Source of the DNA: Myoxocephalus aenaeus
Taxonomy: Eukaryota; Chordata; Actinopteri; Perciformes; Cottidae
NCBI GenBank assembly: GCA_038501785.1
Contig: JBAMJR010000004.1
Coordinates: forward strand, 434,001 to 498,000
Length of the DNA: 64,000 nucleotides
Reading direction: 5' to 3'
Both the position numbers and the translations under genes were made by a program. Every line of letters begins with the position of its first letter. The first letter of the stretch is position 1. Shown piece by piece: positions 11,612 through 22,937 of the stretch. The notes beneath the pieces were generated by a model. The model saw only the letters and a list, made by a program, of their open reading frames with translations. It did not search any database and was not told where the DNA came from.

Positions 11612-14600
11612 TTGTCAAACATAATACTGTACATTAAAATAGGAAATCGTAAAAAAAAGTGTTAGTGGGATTAAAAGGAGACACGCTGATCCAACTGAAC
11701 TGTTTCTTAAAGGAAGTAAAAGGCAAATAATTGTTTTGTGAGCTTTTGGGAGGGGTTCAAACAAAGCAGTGTTACTTGGCTACTCCTTGTTTCTAGGGTC
11801 GACTCATATTGTGATTCATCTCTCTTAAAGGATTTATTTAAGTCTGACGAATGGATGTATTCATGGAGTGTTGAATATGTTTTTTTGTCCAGATGTCTCA
11901 CTTTTTTTAAATTGTATTTTTTTCTGTAGCCGTAAGGAGAAAGGTGTGAATTGAAATGTGATCTTGCCTAGACTTGAAAATCACTGCTTTGCAGTTTGAT
12001 ATCACACACCCCAGGGAATGGGAATTTTTTACATTTTGTATGGGTGAATCTTGCAGGGTTGAAGATAATTACTGTGTGAGTCACGAGACCGTTTTGTGTG
12101 CTGCGTAACTTGTGAATAGTTGATATGAACACTTGTACTTGCTCCTCAGCACTGAAACTGTAGCAATGGTCTGGGTTTATAGAATCTAGAGGCTATGTGA
12201 GACACTGAGTGAGGATGCCAGCTCTTTCACTGGATGCAGGTGTGTATGCTGAGCACCCATAAATAAAGCCACATGTTATGTTTGTGCAGGCTATTTATTC
12301 CGCTCATGATGCACATCAGCAGTAAGATAGTATTGCTCCATTTGCATCTCCGATATGTTTCTGTCCAGTTGAGGAATATGTTGTGAGGAAGAGGCACTGA
12401 TTAAATAAGCTTAAATTCAGTATCAAACAGCTCCCTCCGCCCCCTTTCTGGTGTCCCAATGGAAAAGATGTGATTGTCCCGTGTGATGTCACTTGATTTT
12501 GTTTAGCTGAAAGGGTGCTTTGTATTCCGGGTTAGTAGGCTAATTATTAATTTATTTGTTATCTGCTGTGTCTTTGTTTCAATTTTCCTTCTATGTGGTA
12601 CCAATATCTCGTCAGCAAACACCTATTATGTCAACATAGACAGAGTTTGACACAGGGCTTGTCTACAAGGCACGGCCACAAAGTGATCTAATGATGCAGG
12701 ATCTTGTAGTTGATATTGTCTTTCAGTGATGAAAATTCCTAACAAATGTGCAAATTATCAAATTGCTAAAACCAATTGATGTTCAGTGAACACGTCTGGC
12801 CCCGTCTGCTCTATTTTACAGCAGACATTTTGACTTGCCATGGCAGGTAAAGCACAGGTGTTACTAACAACTTGGCTCTGTTAAATTCAAAAGAACCAGT
12901 AAACGATGGAAGTGTGACTGAGCCTGTTTGCACAATAGAGAAGCCTGGAACTGGAGCGGCTAAGGGGAATTCAGCCATCAATTTCCTTATTTACACTTGT
13001 GTTTTTCCTACTGTAACATGTCAAAATATCTTAAAAGGCAGATGACTATTAACTATTAAAATGCTTTCCAAATATCAGTTTGACTTATATGCTTTATGAA
13101 ACCCCCCCTGGTGAGAGATGTGTTTTCTTGAAGTTCTTATAAAATAATGTATGTTGACCACATAAATCAAGAATTTGAAATTCAAGAAATTACTTTAATG
13201 ATTAAGAGATTTATCAAAAATAATTGCTGATTACTTTTATATCAATCAACAGAATCAAATGATTTCACCTCAAGTTGAGTTTCTGGTTTGATGAGTGAGA
13301 AAATCAACTGAAAATAAGTAAACAATAGTGACAAAAAAATGTCTCTGTCATTTTTAAGCCAAATATCCAGGTAAATAAACCCAGATAAATCCAGTGAGGA
13401 CTCAAGCTGCCTTTCCTCAGACCACACACAAAGAGCGCTCCCCTGGAGGTTATTATATGCTGTTGTTTCTTTTTGCCGGAGAGATTTTTCTCAAGAGGTT
13501 TACCAGCCTAACTGAGAAAAAATGTTGATGAACCTCAGCTTTGTTTCTTTACAAATCTCAACATCCCAAATACCTGTTCAAAGTCAAGCCAGCCTGTTGA
13601 GTTTTATCTTTTATAGTTAACAATAAACCAATGCAGAGACAATACTCCTGCAGGCGGTTTCAGTAGACTGATAAAGCTTAACACACAGATTCCTTTGTGA
13701 CTCAGTCATGAATAAACACAATATAAGATTCTGTAATGAAGCGCAATGAGTGATGTTTTCTGGTTCATCTGAGGAGAACTGGCGGTTTATTTACAACACT
13801 CTCACATTGAATCATGAATGTGTGTACACATTATCTTGATAAACCTTAAAAGAACCCTTCTTTGCTATGCAACACACTCCCCGTGAACCGAATTTGGGCA
13901 CCTTTTACAGCTGCCTTCTTGTGTCAGAGAAATGATGAGCCCTTATGTGGTAAAGCTATTACCCTGGACACACAAACACGAGCGCGTGTGTTTGAGCACA
14001 AAAGGGCTGCACAAACCAGTCAACTCCTTTTATTTTCTCTCCACCATCCTGGAATCTGTTGTTTTAAACCAGCCCCTTTCCGTTAGATTTGGCATTATTC
14101 AAGCTCGCACTTCGATGTGAGGGGAGCAGCTCCTCTTCCGCTACACTGTCCTTGGGGCCATTTGTTTTCCATCATTTGAGCAGATTGGAGTCATGCTCGC
14201 TGTGAGTCACACATGTGGGTGGATGTCTCCACTGGGTGTGGTGGGTCAGGGATCTTACTGGCGCTTGTGGCTGCTAGCAGAGGAATAAAGCGCCCAATTT
14301 GGCTCAAAATTGCATGAATGCAAAAGGGAACTTTTATTATGACCATTGAGAGTTATAATCAATGCGTATGGGTGTGTAATTCCTACAGTAAGCAGGACAA
14401 CTGATCATTCAACAGCTGCACAAACATGCTGATCAGCCTTTTGAAAAAAGACCTGGAAGTCAGTTAAATTACTTTGACTAGTATTTGTTGTTATGCACGA
14501 GGCTTTTTTTTCACAGAAAATGTGTTTCCGTGTGGTAAAAAGTGTGTCTACACAGTGGCTGAAAACGTACAGTCTAAATGTTCTGTTTCGACTCCACATG

Positions 14601-14780
14601 TGCGCACCAGATGTGTTCCAGCTGCAACCGAACGCTGCACACAATAGACCAGCAGGAACCTGAGATGGTTGCACGCCCGCAATCCATAAAAAGAAAGAAA
14701 GAAAGAAAAAAAAACTCCCAGATCACTCCTTCCCATCCCACCTCCTCATACAACTTTGCCAGTTTTGATGAGTGGCGACT
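11610..14780. other. Intergenic region SFR1-COL17A1, no gene seen
   Basis: About 3.2 kb of AT-rich sequence. Only short, unrelated reading frames occur; none carries splice-site and phase support or family similarity. No tRNA, rRNA or recognisable transposon was found. It presumably holds distal regulatory sequence for COL17A1, which is an inference from position only. Confidence 0.5.
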
Positions 14781-14857
14781 CAAGCTGCGGCAGTAGCAGC
14801 AGGAGGAGTTCAACACTTTTATTTTTCACAGTCGACTATCTGTCTGTCTCTGCAGAG
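14781..14857 (+). promoter_or_regulatory. Possible COL17A1 non-coding first exon ending in a strong donor
   Basis: A segment ending GCAGAG/gtgagtc at 14857/14858 has a near-perfect splice donor, lies upstream of the first coding exon on the same strand, and has no long open frame. Vertebrate COL17A1 genes begin with a non-coding exon, so this is a reasonable candidate. A second possible donor (CTGAAG/gtatgg) lies at about 15176. No TATA box is obvious upstream. Confidence 0.3.
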
Positions 14858-16523
14858 GTGAGTCAAGATAATTGGTTCCCTCAGGCGCTGTTTTTTTTCT
14901 TCTTTTTTTAAATTCAGCTTTTCGTGCCGTCTGCTACACCTGCCTGCCAAGCTGCAGCGCTGATGGGCGCGGCTGGGACCTGAGCCCAAATCTCTGTTTT
15001 GACTCGCCTGGGAAAGTTAAGAAGAAAAAAAGGCACAAAAGGACCGAGGATTAAGAACATCCCACCACGGCGCGTCAACTTCATATAAACACATTAGCTC
15101 TCCAGTGGACGGGATCAGTCGGACCATCTTGACAGGAATCGGGATTTGATTGTTTGTTGTTCGAGCTGGCTGAAGGTATGGATTTTAACAACATAAAGTA
15201 CACTGGAATAACCTGGGGATTTATATATATATATATAAAGTGGTTTATGTTGGATCGTGCGGGTGTTTTTTCCCTACCTGGCTGTTGCATCTCTGCACTA
15301 ACTAATTGCACTCTGGGAGTTTGGTGATGGGCTGTCAACGTCTTTTTGGGGCTTTCTAGTTACAGGCTTTGTAGTATGGAATTCCGCAAAGTCCTCTATA
15401 TTCCCATTAAAACAATTGAAAGTACTACTTTTTTTGCTTGTCTGTGTGAAGTCTAGTAGGGGGTTTTGGGATCCGTTTTCTTCCGTTATAGTGATCGCAG
15501 GATAGTTTTACATGTATTTTTGCCGTGCTATTTGCATCCCTCTAAATATATTACCTGACCTAGCTGTAGCAGCAGCTGTATGTGACAACAACCTTGTGTA
15601 TGTGCTGAGCAAATCAGTTGCGGGTTGTAATAGTTAGTCACAAGCTTTGATGAAACGAAGCAGTATAGATGTGTTCAGAAATGTTGGTTGTATTGACTTT
15701 CACTAAAATTGTACTTTTCTCAGAGAGAAACGTACTCACTTTAATGAATATTGCACTTTACAGGCTATATTTTAGTTTCAGTGGCCCAGGCTATGAGGAA
15801 AAGGGGGAAATGCCATTCTTTGGAGGATTTCTGCCTTTTTATTTTCTCAATGTGATATGACAGTGTGCAGTAAATGAAGCACATGCTGTTAAATGTCCTT
15901 AGCTGGCAGGGTGTGGTGAGAGGATGGTCTTTCAGAGTTTCTCTTTTGTTCTTTTGTTAGTCTTTAAGGACACTACGTGACTACAACGTCTATTGACATC
16001 TATAAATGATGCTTTATAAGCTCTGGGGCCTTTCGTGTGGTTTCCATTGTTCACATGGCATTTAAACAGCAAGACAAAGTTATTCATTTTTAAATACAGT
16101 CGAGGTGATATCTTATACCTGATCTATCTTGGGCTTAATGGACAGTTTCTGCATTCATCAAGATAATTAAAAGCAGGATGTTCGAAGGAAATCGGATCCA
16201 CTGAAATATTAGATTATGTTTTTTTTTTTAAATGTCGATCATGTGACTGATGACATTTTTCTGTCTTCAGTGGCATAACATTTCAAGTTGATGCAGTAAA
16301 CATCAGATACAAACGGGCTTGTCTTCAACCCAAATAATTCCTGGAGTAACAACTGGCATTTTTGCCCTTTTTCCCATTAAATGTTTGCTAAAATGGCATT
16401 TAAGCCACAGTTGCAAGTCAAGGAATAAACAGACTTTTAACAACAGTTGGCACAGTATACATGACTGTGGTCAACGTTTTATCATCATTATCATCATCAT
16501 CATCATCATCATCATCTCACCAG
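14858..16523 (+). other. Presumed COL17A1 intron 1
   Basis: No coding exon is recognised. It ends in an (ATC)n microsatellite (about 16480-16516) directly before the acceptor tcaccag at 16521-16523, so the usual pyrimidine tract is replaced by CAT repeats. Confidence 0.45.
16480..16516. repeat. (ATC)n microsatellite abutting an acceptor site
   Basis: About twelve ATC/CAT units, slightly interrupted, end 4 bp before the AG acceptor of the first coding exon of COL17A1. Confidence 0.9.
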
Positions 16524-16528
16524 ATATA

Positions 16529-16546
16529 ATGGGATGGACGAGTTAA
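16529..16546 (+). promoter_or_regulatory. Five-codon upstream ORF overlapping the COL17A1 start
   Basis: ATG GGA TGG ACG AGT TAA begins 5 nt before the chosen start in a different frame and ends 10 nt inside the CDS. It has A at -3 and G at +4. The main ATG has G at -3 and G at +4. A scanning ribosome would meet the short frame first, so it could damp translation, if the transcript includes this exon start. Confidence 0.4.
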
Positions 16547-19500
16547 CGAGACAGATGGACTTCTCAGGAGGCTTGTCAGAAGAAAAGGGTGAGATTTCAG
16601 AATTTGTTCATGATGTTTTTATTTAAGGAATTCCCCATGTAAACACGAGTTAAAAATACTTTCTCACACTTGTAGCTGTAGAAATGCAGATAACGTGGGT
16701 TTTATATGCAGAGTTTTTGAAATGTCTCTGGCAACACAAACGTAATGGACACATGCAAAAACAATGCAGACCTTTTTGTGGCAAGAGATATGAAAATGTG
16801 ACTTCTCATTTGAAAGCTTAATGACAGATTGGAATTGTGTAACGGACCCTTAAACCATACTACACACTTATTTTCTTGGGTGATGCTTTTGTCTCTTGGG
16901 GGCTTACTATCTCTAACCTCATGGCATGCCTTCACTGGTGTCGGTTTCCATTTCTGTTCCTCGCTATCAGGGTTTAAGTCATCCTCCGGGTTTTCCTCCA
17001 TGTAGTCATAACTGAATGTAGGAGGGAAGGTCATCTTGCCCTAATGACTTTTGACACGGAGAAGGATGGCGAAACCAAGGAACGCCTGATTATATGTTTG
17101 ATGCTAACTGAGAAGAACATATAATCAGCCACCCTGATGTCCTCATGTTTTTCTCTTCTTTTATATGTAACTTAAAAAAAAAGTTGAGTTTGTATCACTT
17201 CCACTCAACAGAAGTGCTTTACAGAAGAGTGAAAGGACAGAGAGGAAAAAGAAGAGATAAACAAGATAATGTGGTTTGGCCACAAAAGCTTGTACGCAAT
17301 TGGAAAACAATAAAAAGTCAAAATAAGTTTAAAGATTTAAAGATTTGGCTTCTCCGGGACTTTGTTGGAGGTTGTTTCAAAGTCGAGGAGTAACGGCATC
17401 AATCAACATGACCACCTTTAGTTTTGAACCTTGACTCTGGAACACACTAAAGTCCCAAAAATGGTGGAAAATGAGGAGGAGGAGGACGGCTACAGGGAGG
17501 CAGCGTGGAACTGAAATGGAATTTACATTATCTGTAACTGTTTAAATTCTACAGGCTGCAGCTGGAGAACAAGATGCCACCTAGTGGAGGAAGGGTGTTA
17601 TATTAGTATTAATTATAGACACAACATGATTTTTACAAACCGTATTTAATGAATTGCCCACACTTTCCTGATATTTAGCAAAGAGTTTAACTGCCTCTAT
17701 GTATTATGAGACTAAAGGGCGAACACACAAACATGTATACGTTCACAGCATGCAACGCCAAGTTTGGGTTGAAGGTTCATTAATGCCCTTAAAAATAGTA
17801 GTTTAACAAAAAAAAAGAAGACACTTGGGCACAAATAACCACTTACTTCATGGAGATGATTTAGCTGTTATTTCATACTTTATCTCATGATAACAATTAA
17901 CGATTTCAATGACAACTGAGCAAACTCTATCTGCAGAAGGCCACTAGATGTATCTGTTAAAATCAAAGCTGTGTCACTCCCAGAAAAGACTGACATGTAA
18001 GATATACTTTTATGTTTGTGTTTTTTAGTTGTTTTTAAATTTGACAAGAATTTATTAAGTCATCTAAAAAAAAACTTAACTTGAACTAAAACTACTTAAA
18101 CATTTAGACATGATTACTCTCAACATTCAGACATGTTGGAAGCACTTTCTAATCGGCACCTGTTATAAAGAGTTTATAACCTGCATCGAAGGGCTTCAGA
18201 TAGTTAGCACATCAATTATGATGCTGCGTTATTAAACAAGACTTTGATGACAAGAACAACTCGTAAGTGTGCAGGTTGTGGAGAATCTCTCTGGCATGGG
18301 AGTAATTAATAGTCAAGTCATTACTGAAAAGTTATGAATGTTTAACTTTCTAATACACCATTAAGTCTGCAGTTATACCTGTTTGTAAGTCATTCATTAT
18401 CATTAATAAAGAAGCTGCAGGTCTCTCACTATCTAATAAGAGTTCTTATAATGATGAGAATATTAATCCACTTAGCATGTACTTGTAACCTGGCAACCTA
18501 AAACGTTTTTCTTATCAATGACCTATAACTGATATTACACATTATTATTAAATTATTCGTTATCTATTAATAAAGCTGTTAGTTTTCACATTTAAACATG
18601 AACTATATTACAAAGTGCTACTGAAAGTTGTACGACAGCACCACACTGACGATAAATCCATCAACACTGTATCAATCAAAGTCACATTATTCCAACTCTG
18701 GAAGCGTAAACATCAACACCGTGCTGGTCACTCAACACTCAGAACGTATAGGTAACTCTCAGGATAATGCAGTAATCATCGTCTTTGTTTTCCGTGTGCT
18801 CAGTTGTGCGAGAAACTGTAATCTCCACGTCCAGACTGACTTCTCTACCACCAAGTGAGTGTCTCTTTCTTCTAGTCATGCTTGCTTTAATTATAAACTA
18901 AATGCATAATACAATAATTATAGCCGAGCAGTCCTAAAGGAAGTCCCCGATGAGTAACAGCTCCTTCTTGTTTGGCCGTGTGTCTTCTCGTTGCTAGAGG
19001 GAACCAGCGGATCAAATCACAGGAATATGTCCAGCAGTGCTGGAGGGCTGGGCTTGGAGAAGAATGTCTTAACCCAGAACAGCGGTGGAACTTATTTTTC
19101 TTCATGTGAGAGAAAATTTCCACTCATGATCCAAAATTGGGAAGTTGTGGGTTCGTCTTCGGACATGTTTTGAGATGTTGACTGTTGTATTTTGAACCAG
19201 TAGAAGGAAAGAGAAGTGCTGATTTAGATTTTGTTTCACATCACTTGCAGTTTTTAAGAACTTCGACTTCTCTACATTTATTAGACTGCAGGTTACTTAA
19301 ACTTGTTGGGGTATTTTCTTGTATGAATGTATGAAGAGCTTATACATTATAATGCTTTGTTATACATTACACTACCCAAGAGTATACACCTGTGCACAAT
19401 TAGAGGTGACACAATTTACTACACATAATCAAATAGTCCAACTCATTTGAGAATAATTGGGATGGTTTTGATGATCAGCTTTAAACAAATGCCAAGCCTG

Positions 19501-22500
19501 TCAAATGTGAGGATTTATAGCTTCATTATTATCATTATTATTGTTGTCAAATAGTCAAAACAAACAAATCCATCCATTAATTAAATAGTGAATTAATTGA
19601 GAAAATAATCATAATGAAAATAATCATTAGCTGAAGCCTGATATAAAAATAGCTCCATCTCAACCAATTTACTTACTTACACATCAACGAAGTATCTGAA
19701 TACTGCCTCCACCAGAGCTTCCTGTGATTTCCTTGATAGGAACTGAAACTGCTGTGTTATTTGGTACTCATCAAAAGAAACATGGAAACAATATTTAATC
19801 GGTACACTTCCAATAACCTAGATATATTTGTATAGTCAGTGCACAGCAGGTCAGCTGCAAATGCAACATGTTAAACTGTTTCTGCAGGTAAGCATACAGT
19901 TCAACATATATGGTGAGTTAAGTTCCAAATAATTAATAAACATTTACTTGGGTGTTAACATTAATATTGTTCCCTCATGGAAATTCCTCTGCAAATCAAT
20001 GACTATTCACAAACCTGACACAACTAATTCATCAGAAGTAACTGTCTCCTTAAGTTTGTAGATGTGTCCACGAAATTCCTAGAAAATTATAAACGAATAA
20101 TGGGACGTATTGGGTAGTTTAATGCACGGTACTTCATACTCTCATCATATGTTTTGTTTTGTATAAAGATCTTGATAAAATAACTGCAGCTGTCTGTACA
20201 TGTAGTGCAGTAGAAGCTACAATTTTGTTTTTCTGAAATGTAGTGGAGTAGAAGTAAGTAAATAGAAGTGAGTGAGTAGAAGTGAGTAATAATAGCATGA
20301 AATAGGCATACTGTCAATTATGAGTGAGTAAAATTATTTCCACGTCACTTTAATATGACTCAGGCATATTCCTGTTTGTGTGGACATGATCCGGTTGCAG
20401 GAAATCAAAAATAACCTGCATGCATCATCCCCCCCCCCCCCAGCTTCTGTAGGTGTGAACACCAGCAGCTTCAGCTCCTCCTCAGGAGTTTACCTTGGAG
20501 GAGACTCCTCAGGAGGTGATGGAGGCGGGCTCTTCATAGACGGAGGGGGGTACGGAAGTGCAGGAGGAGGAGGAGGCGGAGGAGGAGGAGGCGGAGGAGG
20601 AGGAGGAGGAGGCGGTGGAGGAGGAGGAGGAGGCGGAGGAGGAGGAGGAGGTAGCGGAGGAGGAGGCAGCAGAGGGGGCGGCAGTTATCTCGTGAGCTCG
20701 GTGTCAAAGGTCAGGTCCAGCTCGTCGGGTGGTGCCAGGAGAGCGCAGACTGCTGGCTCAGCAGGAGGCCTGTCTCCAGTTTTCCGGGAGAGGAAGAACA
20801 TATCCAGCCGCTCAGGAGGTTATGACGGTGAGATCCTGTTAATATAAGAAGTTGGCATCAAACGGAGCCTGAAACAGAAGCTTGAAAAGTGAAGGAAACA
20901 GTCATTCATGAGGGTGTTGTTAATATCTTTGTTGCCATTGTGTTTTATTTTCTAGGAAGTTCCAGTGGCAATTCCTCTCCAGAGTTTGCACGCAAAGATT
21001 ATGGAATCTATTGTAAGTGAGAGTGACAGCTGTATGTGATCATATACTTTATGATTACACAATGTTTTTTCAGGTTCATCCTCATATGTCTGTGTTTATT
21101 TATTTTTCCTGTCTGTTTTTCTTTTTCCAGGCACCAGCGGCACAAGAGGGAGGAGCGAAAGTAGAGGTATTAAATAACTGCCCCCGCCCCCCCCCTTCTC
21201 TTCATTATTTCTGCACGATCTGACTCTGAATTGTCCAAGCTTACTTTCTTATTAAATCAGGATTCCTTTGTCCATTTTGTGTGTGTGATTTTCTTTCCAG
21301 AGAGCGAGATCAGAGCCAGATTACAAAGTGCCTCTCCTTCCGCCAGCAGATGTAAGACCACTTGAAACACATTCATTCATTTGCTGTTATGCAATTCGTC
21401 ATGAAGCAACAAAGCATCTTTATTTGAGTGTGTTCATTCAAAGTACCACATGGAAAGTGAAAGATTTTTTTTTCTGCAGGGTCACTTCAGAGCAGAATGT
21501 TTTTTTTTAATTCCGATGCTTTCAAATGTTTTGGCTCAGCATAGGACATTCCTTCTCTTCCACCTCTGACATGGATGTTTATGTCCATGAATTCTCAATT
21601 AGTAACACATGTGCAGTTCTTCCAGACAAAAAGTGTCCAGTACATCAGCACAAAGCAAAGCGTGAGACTCAAACACTGAGGCTCATGGGTTTGTTTGCAT
21701 TGTGATCATGTGGGGGAAGAAGTGAATGGCCAGATTTGTGGTGGCAACAATGGCACACATGAGTCACTGTTTGCAGCACCACTCTTTTAAAGCAAAGCGG
21801 TGGACAGTGAGAGTTTTACAGCTGCTGATCGCTCCCCCTGCTGACGAAAGTGAATAACTGCAATCATTTCATTTGCATTTTTTAACAGTGAGTCATTCTG
21901 TGCCACCTTAAACCTACCTCAACACAGCCGGGTCTCAGATTGCTATCGTGCATATTATGTGCAGTGGTGGAAGAAGCATTGTTACACATCAAACTGCCCA
22001 GCAGTAGGCTAAAGTAGTTAACACATGTTGTTCCACCTCCACCAGATACAATAAAAGGTAATACAACACTGATTGCAGCCAGTCTTGACATGTGGGAGCA
22101 ATCTGACTGAACCCAAATTAAGAAACACACAAAACTGAGGCCGAGAGCTGGTGCAAACTGAGAATGTATTAACAACACTTAAATGTAAAAGGAGGGTTGA
22201 GATTCTACTGGTAAAAAGCTTATACGCTTTCACAAAAAAAGATCATCTACAAGCTGGAGTGACTGATGGGGTGGTGGACTTCAAGGAAGCCCAGAGTTTA
22301 TTGAAAATGATTCAGCAGCTTGCCACCAGACCCGCACAACTGATCCCACTCCTGTAATCAAGCACAGCCACCCAGACTTTCAAAGAGAGAGCAGGCTAGT
22401 AGCCCTATCCACAGCACAACCATACTGTAGACACAACGTAGCATTAGAAAATACTCCATTACAAGTCAAAGTCCTGCGTTAAAACTTTGTACTCAAGTAA

Positions 22501-22884
22501 ACAGAGGTTGGCTATATAACGGCCCACACATACTGAAGTATTGAAGGTAAAAATCCAGATTATCAATGACAACGTTTAAAGTATTATATTCTCGTGTATT
22601 GAGATTTAAGACTATATTTTTATATTAATGCACTCTTGCCCACACAGAGGAAGCTAACTCTACAGCTAAGTAAGCTAGCTTGTAAGATAGTGGCTAGCCT
22701 TAGCTCAAACTAAAGCTCAGTTTACGTATTGATTTAGTTATTCATTCGACATAACTATAAATGAAACAGTAACGAAATCCATCATGATTGAGGAAAAGAA
22801 ACCTAGTTTAAACTGTGCTAATGCTAACTAGCTTAGCAGATCTCAGCAACTGCCATTCAAGATTTGGACTCTTACTTATATACA

Positions 22885-22937
<53 letters not shown>

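Noticed and set aside
22151..22357. 68-codon plus-strand frame in COL17A1 intron 7
   Set aside because: No recognised family, no splice-site or phase fit to COL17A1, and it lies in what looks like a repeat insertion.
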